Notes under the pieces: generated by a model
What the model was told of the DNA's origin: nothing
The model's input: the letters and a program-made list of their open reading frames with translations, nothing else
Databases searched by the model: none
In this document: positions 11,501 through 23,795 of the stretch, piece after piece
Position numbering within the stretch: the stretch's first letter is position 1
Layout of the letters: each line of letters starts with the position of its first letter
DNA from: Phytoseiulus persimilis
Taxonomy: Eukaryota > Arthropoda > Arachnida > Mesostigmata > Phytoseiidae
Direction: 5' to 3'
NCBI GenBank assembly: GCA_037576195.1
Contig: CM075101.1
Location: 44,826,001-44,890,000 of the forward strand
Length of the DNA stretch: 64,000 bases
Program-made: the position numbers and the translations under genes

Positions 11501-13540
11501 AATTTTCTGCGAAACTCTCGGAGGGAAAAGCAAACGAGAGTTACTGCAAATGTCCATGCGGAAAACAGGTCACGACTCTTGCGAAAGACGTAGCTAACAA
11601 TGACATGTTCTTTGGGGCCGCTCGTGACCGAGAAATGGATCAAATCAGCAATGTTGATCAACTTTCCTCCCCGGCGCAAAAATTGAGAGGTCTCGATGGA
11701 AGCATGCTACCGAATCGCTCCTCCCTCGTGTCTCAACAGTCATGGCGTCGTGTATGATCTCTCAGGTGAAGGGTAGGGCAAGCTTCTCACTGACAAAACA
11801 AAAGCCGTCGGGGAATGCTCGATGCTCGTGACACTATCCACAAGGACTGGAATCGATTTTGGGCTCCCGAACCGGTTGTCCGCTCACTTCCTCGAACTCA
11901 CCTCATTTGGAGTCAATGAGAACGTACGTGAACGTCGTCGGGCGTTGTTTTCTTGCCCGAGAAAAGCGATACGAAGCCGGGTTGGCACCGCGGGTAAACA
12001 ATAATGACCGGCGAGAGGAGTTGTGATTGCGACAAAACGGAGCAGCGATCAGTGAATACGCGAGAATGAAATAAGGAAACGCGTAGCTTTTCAGTCCTGT
12101 GAGAGTCGCGGCTCCACAATTGGATCCCATATCCGCTGCAGTCATTACTTCAGTTCTCACCAATGAAGTGGAGAATAAGGGTTGCAGTCACCGATCGAGC
12201 CGATCCTGGAAGAGAACGCTGAACAGAAACCGCCCTGGACAACGTCTGTACTCTGAAAACAGCAGTGGGCTAGAATCGAATTCTGACCGAGGCGAATACA
12301 TGATGCAGCGAAGGATCGTGAGCTGGCTGGATACGGGGAGAACATTCTTAGAAGATCGGCTGAGGCATCAACGGGGTTGGGGTGATTCGGTTGATAAAGT
12401 CTCAGTTGATTTTTGAGCCCCGTACTCGAGCAGTATTCATCTATAAATTCAATAATTCTGCTATGATTGGAGGAGTGATTGATGCTTGAAGCTTCGCGTT
12501 CCAATGACTGTTCATGTAGACGATGTGAAGCATCGATTGCACTGGTTAGCCGCAGGTTTGGTACCGGTTGAAGACCATGTTCCGAGAGTAACCGATTCCT
12601 GGGATCTGTAAACAAAAGGACAGGTGCTACGCATCCAGCATACCGTATTTCCTCAATGAGGCATATGCTCTTTTGACCGGGCATGCTTTAATGAGCGGGC
12701 AGCCAAACGGGTTTGCTCTAACTAGACGAAATACGGAATATTGTGATCACGTTGGCCGGTACGGATGCCTGCAGCGGCCCGGAACCTCCCCTCTCGTCGT
12801 CGGTCCGCTTTCTGAGAGTTAACGCTGAACAATTCAAATTATCGACGACGCCCACGGAGATCAAGGGTTGCACTGATGGGAATCTCGCTCCTCTGTATTG
12901 ATCGATTGATCTCCTTGTTCGGCTCAACGGGTTGGCTGTTAACGTTCTATGTATTTCGGCGGATCAACCAACCTCCAACCCACTCGCTCGGTGAAAGATC
13001 GACTGCTCCTCGAGCAATGGTAAGCTGCTCGACTGCCCGGAAACTGACCTGCCCTTGACTGATTGGTGGATCTCAAAAACTCATCAAACTTATTCTACAG
13101 CACCCAGCACTCATCATACTCGATTCAAGGCGGTGACATTGTGATTTTATCGTTCGTGATCACAGAGCTGGAATTCGGAGATTCAATGCGATTAGTGGCC
13201 CGATTGAACGGTCAAGGGGAACTTATATTGCCACATGCCCCAGTTGAGAGGGCCTCGGATGAGGAGTTCGAACTTCAAGTAATGCTACGGAGATAGACGG
13301 ATTGAAGGCGGGCTTTCGAGAAAAACGACGCTTTCGACAAACAGACTGGTAGCTTCATGTTAATATGTATACGAATGAAAAGCGAACCTAGCGACGGGCG
13401 CGCGTGCGCTTGGTTGCCAAGCAAACAAGAGTTACGGCTTGGCGGACGGGCGGGCAAGCCGGCGCTCTGGCTTCTTGGTGGCTCGATCAGGCGACCGGAT
13501 ACCTGCTGCGATTGCTTGGTGAAATTTCTCCAATCGTACT
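8520..13540. other. Intergenic, nothing confident
   Basis: Many overlapping frames up to 175 codons (12157-12684, minus) but no homology or coherent splicing. The best single candidate is a 72-codon plus frame near 13099-13296, preceded by a good acceptor (TTCTACAG) and reading ILSFVITELEFGDSM. Without partner exons it is not called. Confidence 0.35.
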
Positions 13541-13574
13541 TGACTGACTGAACGAACGAACGAACCAACCAACG
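13541..13574 (+). repeat. Tetranucleotide microsatellite
   Basis: A run of TGAC, then AACG, then AACC units, each two to three copies long. It looks like a decayed simple repeat. Confidence 0.8.
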
Positions 13575-14967
13575 TCATCTAATAGCTGCAGTCGGAGCGA
13601 CGCCGCTCAGCACTTGCAACACTTTCCGTTTCGGAAGTCGATCGCGCGTGTGGATTCTGGATGTCGCTAGACGAAAGCTCGAAGTTTGAAACCGCTTTGC
13701 ATCCAAGACCTGTTACACTTCCATAACACGCTGTCAGCAGAGTGCCGAGCTCATCTCTAAATCTGACGAAAACCTCCTCCCCTTTGTGGCACAATCATTA
13801 CCGCTGTTCATTGCTCGGCGAGTCGGCGGGCGGATCCTGGCACTGCGAATCCGATGCTATGGCTCCACAACTAGGAATACAAGACGTCGAGTCGGAAGGG
13901 TTCTCATTCTCAGCCTTCCGATCCCGAGCTTGGAAACTCTCTCCGATAATCAAGAAGGAACACACATCCTTGTTGAAGGAAAATGAGAACGGTCAATTTG
14001 CGCACATACGATGCATTCTCGTGAAAATACCATCATCGAAGTCATGGTGATATGTAGGAACATAGCGAGCCCCTCTGTTGGAAAAATGTTCGCACTGAGT
14101 TGCGATTCGGGACCGGGAGGACCGATGCAGATTTCGAAGGATGGATGAAATTCCGAACCACCCATGGATCAGGTTTCAGAAGAGCACTGATGTTATTGAA
14201 CATCAATTCCAACCGAGGGGAGCCCGATGCTCCAACACTCGTGAAGCGTGACTTGAATTGCTTTCAAAGCCCGTGTCCGATGTTACCACGTTTGTTTTCT
14301 TCCGGAAACGCGAACTTGTAAACGACAGAACCCTTTTCAGCGCTGGGTCCCAACTTAATTCCAGCGATACTTGGAGGAAGTACCGACAGTATTCTCTCAT
14401 ACCGCTGTCACTGACCCCTCAAAAAAAAAAACCGATTCCGGTCGATACACAAATTTAGGCTCAAGAACGCTCCAATACAACATCTCGTGAGAAGCACCAA
14501 ATCCGTAACTTGCGACGGTGTTTCATCATAGAGAACTCCCGACTCTTTGATGAAGCTTGCTTGCAACAGAACTAACAGTGACTCGAGTCTGGATTCCGGC
14601 TCCACTTCATAGTGAGTCGCGGCATTATTCGCCCCGATAGACGCATTCGGTTCCAACGTCCTGCACTCGAAAATTACGCGAGGGCGCTTGTAAGCCCGGT
14701 ATCGAGATTCTTGAGCTTATCTCCCCAAAAACGCTCTTCGGCCTTGGATCGATGTTCGACGCCGCGCTCGGACTCTACGAGCATGATCCAATTCCCACAT
14801 GAAGATGTGGAGAAGATTTCCTACCTCGACAGGAAGGGGAAATGAGTTCAAAAATAGCTCCCAATCTATCTACAACAAGCCCATGTATATGAGGAAAAAA
14901 GTGAAAAGCAAGCCGGTAAACTAGATCGACAGGCTGTCAGATGCAGCTAGACGTGTTGGTCAGAGGC
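13575..14967. other. Intergenic, nothing recognised
   Basis: Only short frames on both strands without splice or homology support. Confidence 0.35.
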
Positions 14968-14979
14968 GAAGACGACGAC

Positions 14980-15010
<31 letters not shown>

Positions 15011-15013
15011 ACT
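14968..15013 (+). repeat. GAC/GGT/GGC trinucleotide repeat upstream of a TATA box
   Basis: Purine-rich GNN repeat that changes from GAC to GGT/GGC units. It ends about 105 bases upstream of the TATA box of the next gene. The antisense poly-proline frame it creates is an artefact. Confidence 0.85.
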
Positions 15014-15119
15014 GTGACTCCGACGTCGGGTCTGGATTGTTACCACAGCGCAGCATCCCGGACGGCGGCGATAAACGCGCTTCTGCAGATGGCGAGGGGC
15101 AACAATCGTAGCGGTCTGC

Positions 15120-15127
15120 TATATAAG
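15120..15127 (+). promoter_or_regulatory. TATA box of the 15.2 kb secreted-protein gene
   Basis: TATATAAG lies 75 bases before the ATG. An ACATCAGCTCG stretch about 25-30 bases further on is a plausible initiator. Confidence 0.75.
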
Positions 15128-15194
15128 CCGACTTTTCGTTTGGCTGGACATCAGCTCGTCTCGTGCAGCCATCAACCAATAAACCATAGCAAAC

Positions 15195-15777
15195 ATGAAC
15201 GCCCTCCAAGTTGCTCTCCTCGCCGCCGTCGCCGTCGTCTCGTTCGCTCAGTTCGACGGAGCCGATTTCTCCCAGTTCGCCGGACAGCATGGTAAGGACC
15301 TAACAGTTCGATTCCTTCATGAGGGCTAGTTGTGGATATTCTCCCTCACCGGGAGCCTCACTCAGGATAAATTTGTGACAAGCTTCTGCCTCCCCAACTC
15401 TGTCGCCAGACGAGTTCTCCGAGTACCGAGATGAGCGCAAACCGGGCAGGATCGAGTTCTCGATCCGCTGTGTTCGGAAATCGTGCCAGAACCGTGTCCG
15501 GAAGGTTCAAGCATCGTTCAGCTGAGCCACAACCATCTAATCTGGTTCCGCTTCCACAGGTGCTGGAGGGGATTCTCCCCAGTTTGACTCCTCGGCTTTC
15601 GGTGGTGCCGAGGCGGGAGCCTTCAGCGCTCAAGGAGCCGCAGGAGCTCAGGACTTCCAAGGATTCCAAGGTTTCGATGCTCAAGCCGCTCTCGGACAGC
15701 AGGGCCACGGACAGCAATTCGACAGCTCAGCTTTCGGAGGATACGGAGGTGACTCCGACAGTGCTCAGTTCCAGTGA
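15195..15777 (+). CDS. Small secreted Gln/Gly/Ala/Phe-rich protein, two exons
   Basis: Exons 15195-15291 and 15560-15777 join in phase to 104 residues. Exon 1 encodes a clear signal peptide (MNALQVALLAAVAVVSFA) followed by QFDGADFSQFAGQ. The mature chain of about 86 residues repeats short blocks of Phe-Asp/Gln with Gly/Ala (DFQGFQGFDAQAALGQQG) and has the segment QFDSSAFGG near its C-terminus, matching QFDSSAFGG near its start. There are no Cys and no known domain. Such proteins are typical of arthropod cuticle, silk or glue secretions, but the role here is inference. The strong TATA box upstream and the short intron after the signal peptide are common in arthropod cuticle-protein genes and suggest high tissue-specific expression. 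The minus-strand frames over exon 2 are shadows. Confidence 0.87.
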
Positions 15778-15981
15778 ACGTTGATCGCGTAACGAGTTTT
15801 CGTTTTCGTTGTTGATGTTGTAATTCTTGACATCTGTGATGGAAGAATCGAATGTGTTGAATGGCCGCAGAACAACCCCGAGATATCAGCGGCAGCCGGT
15901 AAAGTTTGGCTGCGAATTGCAGAGCCGAATTGTATATATGTTTTGTATATAATAACAGAGGAAAAACACCAAAAACAAGTG

Positions 15982-15987
15982 AATAAA
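15982..15987 (+). terminator. poly(A) signal of the small secreted protein
   Basis: AATAAA 204 bases after the stop codon, in A-rich sequence. Confidence 0.7.
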
Positions 15988-17295
15988 TACGTGTTCGTAG
16001 AGGATAGGATATCTACGAGAAACATCGAAGTATTCGGCTCGTCTTCCACGTCATACGAGTATGTGCATACACACGAACTCTTCCTCCGAGCTCACACCGC
16101 GTTCCTCTGGGCACACCGGAGCCGGCTGGACGAGTGGCTCGATTCCGACTACGTCGAAGAGCTTCTCTTTGAGAGCCGCCATCGGACGAACGATTCGAAA
16201 GCTCGTGTCGGACTGGAGTTCCGATCCGGAGAGGGGTGAACAAAGCGCTCGGAGCTTTTCGGATTAGAACGCGGATTCCCTTCACGCCGGGATCACCTGC
16301 CAGCTATGGCTTATCCTAATCAGCAAAAGTGGCAAACGGAGTTTCCGGAAGTGGAGGGCCATCGAGAGACGAAATCTAGCTCATGCGCACGACTGTGTTG
16401 ATAATTCTCTCGGCCTCTGGCCGGCTGAATATGTCATAGTCTGCGGGCTACTTGTTCCATCTCATGGGAGCGCCGCGAGGATTGGCCGATGGGGCTTGAT
16501 GGCGCTGGGGTGGGGGAACCAGATTCAAGAACATGAATCTGCCGGTTTAGAGGAGGCGATACCTAAGAGATTGAGCATGGGAAGGCATCATGTCGAGATC
16601 TAATGGATAGGAAATTTCGTTTTTTTTTTTCTGCGAGGTTCACGGCTTGAGCCTGGGCTGATGGACAGCGAGGCTTCGGAATCAAGTTGTATGTAGTAAA
16701 TATACATCTAGTGTGTTGAGGCAGACCGAAATAAGTCCAAGTCGGACCCACTCCCCCCATGGATACTGTGTTATTCATGCAGCTGTCAATCAAGCAGCTG
16801 TTCTCGCACTAGAGTATAGGTGAGATCGATTGATTTGTTTGAGGGGGCTTCCCAAATCATATTGGATGTGGAAGCCTTCGATCCTCAATTCCGACGCGAT
16901 GCCTGACTAACTCGGAACGCGAGGAGCTCTCCACCGTCAGGATCGACTCGCACCAATCAAGATCATCGAGGAATGTTCGAACAAGGACTGAAACAGCTAT
17001 TATCGACGAGCAGTCGTGATCCCGAGCGATGGGAATCCTCCGTGCACAATGACTGGCTTCAGATTGCCGCAACGAGTGGCGCCATGAGTGCGCTTCGTCG
17101 ACGACGGCAATGGTCACAGGAACCCTTACCTGCTGCATGGGCCGTCTCTCCCCCACTGTGAGCGTCTGCTGAGCCGTGAGCAGCCGCTGTAGTTCCATCT
17201 GACGTCACGACACCACAACAGAGGATTCAGGATGTTCGCAGTGCTCCAAAGAGATCGTCGAGCTCGGCAGTGAAGAACGTCGCTGCTGGTCAGTC
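15988..17295. other. Intergenic, presumably 5' region of the Rab gene
   Basis: No coding features recognised. A T10 tract lies near 16620. Confidence 0.4.
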
Positions 17296-18028
17296 ATGGA
17301 GACGGCCAACTACAACCAAGACTTCCTCTTCAAGGTAAACACCTGAACATATGTTCCGAACTAGCGCATGGGAGTCACAACGGAACCGAGAACAGAACTT
17401 CAACAACGACGGAAACGGTGGCAGCAGCGTTTAGAAGCACTAACCGTCCTTCTTCGACTTCCAGGTTCTTGTGGTGGGTGACTTCGGCGTCGGTAAGACA
17501 GCCATCGTTCGCCGATACACCGATGGGATGTTCTCCCAGAACTACAAGATAACCATCGGAGTGGACTTTCTCATAAAACGACTGCGGTGGCATCCCAACA
17601 AGCAGATCACACTCCAGCTCTGGGATATCGCTGGCCACGAGAGATTCGGATCCTTGACCCGAGTCTACTACAAGTACGCGACGGCCGCCGTCCTCGTCTA
17701 CGATCTCAGCAGACCCACAACTCTGGAATCGATCATCAAGTGGCGCGAGGATCTCCGTGAGAAAACGGACGACTCCAGACTGCCCACCGTGCTGCTGGCG
17801 AACAAGTGTGACATCTCTCAAGACTGGCCTGATCTTGACAAATTCTGCAGACAGCATGGCATCGATGCATGGTTTCCCACGTCAGCCAAAGAAGACGTGA
17901 ACGTTGACGAGGCGATCAACTTTCTCGTCGAACGAATTCTTGAAGGCGACTCCGGTCAGAACCACAGTGCCCCTGAGGAAGGGGTGAATCTCGATAACAA
18001 GCCAAGCTCGGGCATCTGCAACTGCTGA
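17296..18028 (+). CDS. Rab32/38/29-family small GTPase with His in place of catalytic Gln
   Basis: Exons 17296-17334 and 17465-18028 give 200 residues, a normal Rab length. Visible motifs are the P-loop GDFGVGKT (18-25), switch I TIGVDF (43-48), switch II WDIAGHERFG (66-75), NKCD (126-129) and TSAK (152-155). A C-terminal CNC suits double geranylgeranylation and membrane anchoring. WDIAG instead of WDTAG is the hallmark of the Rab32/Rab38/Rab29 group, which directs traffic to lysosome-related organelles. The residue after DIAG is His (codon 17636-17638), where nearly all Rabs have the Gln that positions the water for GTP hydrolysis. The start ATG opens the short first exon (METANYNQDFLFK), which splices in phase. 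I am confident of the family but cannot tell which subgroup it belongs to. Confidence 0.96.
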
Positions 18029-19063
18029 GAAGCGGTGAGTTTTCCGGGCCCGTTCCGAGCATCCCATTGATTTCGCATGCGGTCGCGCATCCCGACTCCG
18101 AAGTCGCATTGACCGAGCCCCCGCGTAGATGCAATCGAACGCTGCTCCATATTCGGAAGAATCCTGCAGAAAGGAAGGAGTAACGATGAGAACGAAGAGA
18201 AGCAAGATGACCACAGTCATGACTTCCGAGCCCGGAGGGAGTCTTCGCTGGACCGCGATGCTTGTTTGTGCGATGTTTGATTACCATGTTTTCTTCGTGG
18301 AAATCCGGGATCGCTCGTAGATTAGTCATGATATGACTTTGAAGGAGCGAAGAAGAGGACGTCCGTGAACTCTCGCGGTGTCTTTTTGCTGTCCGTTGGA
18401 GAATGACGAATGCCCGCCTTTTTGCAGGACCGACTCATGCAATGAGTCACTTCCAGTTACTCATTTCTCAGAAAAGCTCAGTCGAGCTGCTACCTGGGTA
18501 GCGCCGTGCGAAGAAGTCCATACAGATGCCCAGAAAAGCCTCTTGAGATGGATTTCCGAATCTCAATCTCGAGAATCACATCGTGTTCATGTGGGCCATT
18601 CTCATCATGTCAGAGTCATCCCCGTCCTTCACGACAGCTCGAGGTTGTGTACTGAGGAACAAGACTCCCACCGTTATGATCGTGCAGCAGGCCATACCTG
18701 GAGAGAAACTCATCCACCCGAAGCTCTATTGCTCTATATCGTAGGTCATTGATGTCTTCATTTCTACTCGTTATGAACGCGTCTCCGAACTTGGAGTCAG
18801 ATTGGTCTCCACGACGGGTGCTCGTGAGTTCGTTCGGGCGGTCGTGAGTGCGCGACTGGGAAAGTCGCACGACAACCTTGCTCATACTTGCGTTCCCAAA
18901 TACAGAGTTCGATTGTACACTGGATGTAAATTGAATGATAGTATTTATACCAACTATTTTAGTGATAACAATTTTGATTTGCTGGAACAGTACGCGGTGC
19001 TGTCACTCATTCAGGCAGCTGGCTCTCAAGAAGAAGATTTTCGCAAAGTCGTGTGTAAATAAA
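18029..19063 (+). other. Probable 3' UTR of the Rab gene with poly(A) signal at its end
   Basis: No gene is recognised between the Rab stop and AATAAA at 19058-19063. A GTGAGT donor six bases after the stop suggests a 3' UTR intron may occur. An 87-codon frame at 18802-19062 ends at this signal but shows no family features. Confidence 0.45.
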
Positions 19064-20207
19064 CTCGTTCCATTCCGGGAATCCTCCTTGGGATCATGAT
19101 AATCGGCGACTCGGCCGCTGAGCCTTCACATCGAGCCGATTCGATGCAGTTGTCATGACTCATGAGCTGAAGTCGAAAATTGAGAATGAGAACTTGTTCC
19201 ATAGAAACAAGTGCGCATGTGTCAGCTTCCGAAACGCGGATGGAAATGTAGCAGGGGCCGAGTCCCGCCTGTGGTCGCAGTGAAGACGCTCAACTTCGAA
19301 TCAATCTAGCAGGCGGAGGTTCAGAGCTCAAGGCGTTCGTCGTGATGTGGAAACGGCTTGGGTCCCTGTGTGAGTCATACCTAGATGAATTATCTCCGGC
19401 AAGAGTATCGAGGCGAATAACTCTCGTTTCAAACATCCTGGGGCCAGTGAGAAAACTCGGAACAGTGGACCCGGGCCTACAATCAAAGACGAATCGGTCG
19501 TTCGGAAATCATTCACGGTTAAATGATCATTACGATCGTCGACGCTAATACAATGGCGAATGAGTGGCAGCAAGTGCCGAACCAATGGAGTGCAAGTACC
19601 ACGCCGCGCCCGGGCCGAAAAAAATGCCATGACCGGAGTGGACCCACAGGAAGTCAACGAATTGAACGAGATCTACGATCCTTATCATTTTGTCGACAAA
19701 GCCCCAGAGTTTCAATGCCAGTTCCTAAGAGTGGAATCCTCCGAGAAGCCAGATAGCGATCCGACTATCGGAGGGAAACCACGGGGGCAAGCTCAGTAGC
19801 CGAACTACTGGTCCCCTAGGCTCAAATCCCCTATCGATCTCATCAACTAACGGTCTCATGGAACCGAGCCGCTGCCGGGTAGCGGCAGAGCAAGTGATGT
19901 GTACTATCCTAAAGTGCTGCGAATCACAACCCTGGGTGGTTTCAGTTTCGCTGCGGCTAGCTTCCGGCGAAACACGCGAGCGTTCGCCAGTGGAACGTAA
20001 GCCCATGTTATAAGCGCTCGATGCATTTGGACACTGCATGCCGCAGTATTCACAACTTCACTTACAGACCAACACAAGGTACAACGATGGGTTGTAATGG
20101 TTTCGATAAACTGGAAATCAATTATGGAACCGATAGAGTTCCGAGCTCCATCGGTCAATCCCTGCTCGCAGGCTCCATCAACAAAAAGAGAAGAGTTGGC
20201 CGAGCTA
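19064..20207. other. Intergenic, nothing recognised
   Basis: No homology or splice-supported frames. Confidence 0.4.
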
Positions 20208-20600
20208 TCATGCAAGATATCCATCAAGAAGCTCTCCGTCCATCACACCTTGTGGATATGGTCTAATGAGTAGCGCTCCCATATGAGCGGCGTATTTTTC
20301 GGACATCTTTTCTGAAACCGGACAGGGAGAAGGACGAGCAAATTTCGGACTTTCTCCAGATGAATTAAGCATGTGAGAGAGTTGAATAACGACCTCTTCG
20401 ATCAGACTGGCTGAGACCGTCACAGGCTCTTTAGTCGTCGAGAAGTAAATCCGCATAATCTGAATCGATAAGAGCCTCTTTATGTTCGATCGTGACAAAC
20501 TATGTCTCCCGGCCGGAAAAAGGTTATTGTACATGGCAAAGAATCGCTCCACTGGGACACATGAGTTTTTATTATATTTAATGATAATGGTTGTATGCAC
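20208..20600 (-). mobile_element. hAT DNA-transposon remnant (transposase C-terminal end)
   Basis: A 130-codon minus frame carries SCVPVERFFAMYNNLFPAG followed by RHSLSRSNIKRLLSIQ (about 20567-20455). This is the hAT dimerisation region, whose family core reads S-x-P-V-E-R-x-F-S and later N-R-L-S. The rest of the transposase, including the DDE catalytic part, is not seen and I found no terminal inverted repeats. It is a dead fragment cut at the start of the neighbouring LINE piece. Confidence 0.7.
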
Positions 20601-20609
20601 TGCGGGATT

Positions 20610-21215
20610 CTAGCCGATACCGACTAGATTAGGAGCCTCGGGTAAAGAGCCGCTGACCGCCGCACCGTTGCCTTTCTGGACCTCTATGGACACGCGCTGA
20701 AACAGAAACTCCGAGGCCCTTCTGTCTCCCGTAACAACTTCAATTCGCCTTTCGAGTTCTTTGAGGAACGTCTGCGTGAGCTTCTCACGACTACGAGGGT
20801 GTCTAACGCTATAGGCTGGACGATGAAACGGGATTCCAGCTCTCTGTATTTCGACATCTTACTCGCCTCCGCCATATTGGCGACGACCCCAGGCCCACGA
20901 GCGGCGCCGGTGCGGTACGACGGCGCTAGAGTATCCCAGACCGTGGCGTCCCACACAAGTGACTTTCCTGCCTTCCATGACGACAAAGTGAGGCCGTCGG
21001 GTCGGAGCGCCGAGTTACCTTAGAGCCCCGTCGGTTCCAGGTTGCTGGCAACCCCTGCGGAACCAAGAGCGTGCGAAATGACGGAGTTGAGAGCCCTGTG
21101 CCGAGGATGTCGGCCGCTACTGCGGGAACAGCTGAGACCGTGATTTCCGAACGCGGAAACCTGCGAATCACATCTGGCGCACTGGTGAGGAGCGCAGATC
21201 GCTCCACTCATACAT
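20610..21215 (-). mobile_element. LINE (non-LTR retrotransposon) 3'-end fragment
   Basis: Minus-strand segments in changing frames match the conserved C-terminal part of a common animal LINE polyprotein. In order: AICAPHQCARC then HGLSCSRSSGRHPRH (a Cys/His cluster after the reverse transcriptase), NLEPTGL, then RPDGLTLSSWKAGKSLVWDA and TLAPSY, then SKYRELE and FLFQRVSIEVQKGN near the 3' end. The fixed order of these landmarks makes the identification firm, though the exact clade is uncertain. Frames break at several points (a stop after the LEPTGL block and later shifts), so it cannot encode protein. No reverse-transcriptase core is seen upstream. Confidence 0.82.
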
Positions 21216-23795
21216 CAGAGAGGATGGAGTGCCTGAATTTTTCGGAGTCTTCCCCTTACATTATCCGACAGTGATCGGAATCGGCATTCTTGCCCATAAT
21301 TCTCTTGAGCCGTATCGCGGAAGGATCTTGGAATGTTCTCTGAATCGAGCTCAAGGCGCCGATCGTGCAATTCTGGAAGTAGCGCAATCAGATCGAGCTG
21401 CACTGCCAGGTCTTGGTCATTGACTAAGGATTTCAGCGACGACCTGTCGGCAGGTTTTGTTTGAATCCTCGAGACGAACAATCCGATTTCCTCAAAATTC
21501 TCATGAGGGTGGTATGCGGTGCTCAGAAATGCACCCCAGCGTGTGATCACTGGCTCAGATGGTTCCATATCGACAAGGTTGCCAGAGAGTGTCACCTCGA
21601 TTGCGGAGTACTTCTCGCGATCTTTTGAAACTCCGTTGCCCCAGTCAACAAACAGCCCCGCAGATTACGAGCGCTCTGTTTCCCGAAAACCATCAAACCG
21701 TTTTATGGGTAGGTTCATCCAGAGCCATGGTCGATCATTCGATCTGTGAGCCTGGAAACTGGACATTTGCTCGGCTCCTCTAGAAAACCGCAAAAACGGC
21801 CTACCAATAAGTTCATGCCTCGATTGATACTGCTGTCATCAATTTCGCTACATCTTCATCGGACAGAGTACGCAAATAGTCTCAACTCTGGGCGAAGATT
21901 CAAAGAAAGAGCGTTCAAAACAGTCTTTCTCTCGATCCTCTTAACAGAATAAGATCTCCAGATAATGAGCACCGTGAGAAAGACCGGGCCATACGCCTCA
22001 AGGACTCTCCTCAATGGGTTACTTGATGCATCATGGCAAAATTTTCTCCGTGAAGAGTTATTATTTTTTATCGAAAGAGGCGACCTTGACGAGAATCCGC
22101 GAGGAATCTTCTACCTTCGATGTTGAGACCTGTTCGAGGGCAGATGTGGCCACGAATTTCGTCTCGCGGTCCGAATCGCGATTCTAGAGATCCTTCGCGG
22201 ATCCTGAACCGATCTAGGAAGCCCCTTCGTGTCTGTTTGGAGCTCATTACTCCGAACGGTTTTCTGAATAACAAAACGTGACAGAGGAATGGGAAAAATA
22301 TTCAGCCTTTCTCGCTATTGTGTCGAGCTGTCGACCGTCCTCCGCCCTGGAAATCGATATGGATGAGTGGGGTCTGACCCTGCTGGCTGCGATTTCAGGA
22401 CGATGTTGACTCAACTATGCAGGAAGGTAGACATGCGTTCTCCCAGATGAGACGTCTGGAACGACTCGCATGGCGGAAGTTGGGAGTAAATTGTGATTTT
22501 CCCGTCTCATGGCCGGTCGCACGAGACTTTCTTGAACAATAACGTCAGGAGAAACTCCATATCCTCTTTTTTCTGCGTCCCCAGAGCTTCACGTCTGCAA
22601 GCATTAGCGAGAGAAAGTAACCAACGCAAGGGCCTAATCATACAACCTCTGGAAACCATCAGAGACGATGGTCTCTGTCCACTGAATTCATTCAATGCCG
22701 ATGTAAGTCGATTCGAAAAGGAGCTGCATTCGTTTCGTATTTTCCGTTTTGAGAGTACTGATAAGTTGAGAGCTGTTGCCGGCTCAATGGGTTGCACGAG
22801 GCTCCTTGCTGGCCGATTGGAAAACATCATTACCCGTTTCGCACAGTCGGGAGAATGGAACCTTAGAATGACCGACCAGTTTCTAGCTTCCAGACGAACG
22901 GGGCTTTCTCTATAGGTTCAGAGTCCATGTGATTCGGGCCTTCGGGGGGCACCTGAAAGAATTTCGGGGTCCCGGTTCCCGTTCACATTTTGCAGGGGGT
23001 ATACGACATCGGGCTCCGCTTCTTTGGAAGACCCCGATTTCAGTTTTTTTTCGACGAGGAGTCCGATGCGCGTCCTGTGGAGGGGCATTACTCCAAAGCC
23101 AGAATTAATGTTCACTTGTGAACTGTGAACATCGGTTAGCGGCGAGGAGACAGCTATGGGCGACATGAATATCTCGCTGTGGACGATGGCAGCACGTCTG
23201 TCTGCCCTGTGGCCAATCGCGTCATCCGAAATATGGCCACGGACCCACTCTCTCTGAACACTACGGCAGTAAAAAAACGACGCATGCACTGGAGGTCCTA
23301 AGTTTGGTCCAACGTAGGCATACGTTCTACCGACGAGGGCTCGCGTGTTGTGCCGGAAGTCGCAACGAAACTGAAACCACTCACAGTTGTGCTGAGCGGC
23401 ACTGTCGTTTGGTGCAGTTCACTCGCTCGGTCGCTGGCTCGCTACCCGTCAACGGATCGCTTCCACGAGACCGGTGGCTGAGATCGATGTGTGGAGTTCA
23501 TGATGAGTTCCACATTTCAACCCAGGTCGCACACTCCAGTGACCTTCATTGTGCACCATACTGAACGTGGACAACGCTCGCGGCTCACGGCCATCCTAAA
23601 CTTGAAACAGAAGAAATCACCTTGCTGTCGCGCTAAGCCGGCTCCTGTGGGCCGAGATGGCTCTCTTTGAGCTCCTCATATATTCTCCACTGCATTTCAT
23701 GGGAATCGCGAGCCGCGCTTTGCCCTGATCAAATTTCTATGTTTTGTTCAGTGTTTCCCCCTGTTTGTGTACAGGCGTTATCGTTCCGGACGGCG
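21216..23795. other. Intergenic, possibly decayed repeat DNA
   Basis: A 140-codon plus frame (22493-22915) and a 123-codon minus frame (22918-23289) are at chance length and match nothing I know. The part next to the LINE fragment may be further decayed LINE, but I cannot show it. Confidence 0.35.

Noticed and set aside
12157-12684. 175-codon minus frame
   Set aside because: No recognisable domain, no supporting signals.
14937-15290. 117-codon minus frame with a poly-Pro/poly-Ser stretch
   Set aside because: It is the antisense of the GNN repeat, TATA region and first exon of the secreted-protein gene; composition explains it.
18802-19062. 87-codon plus frame after the Rab gene
   Set aside because: Lies in the likely 3' UTR, ends at the poly(A) signal and has no family features.
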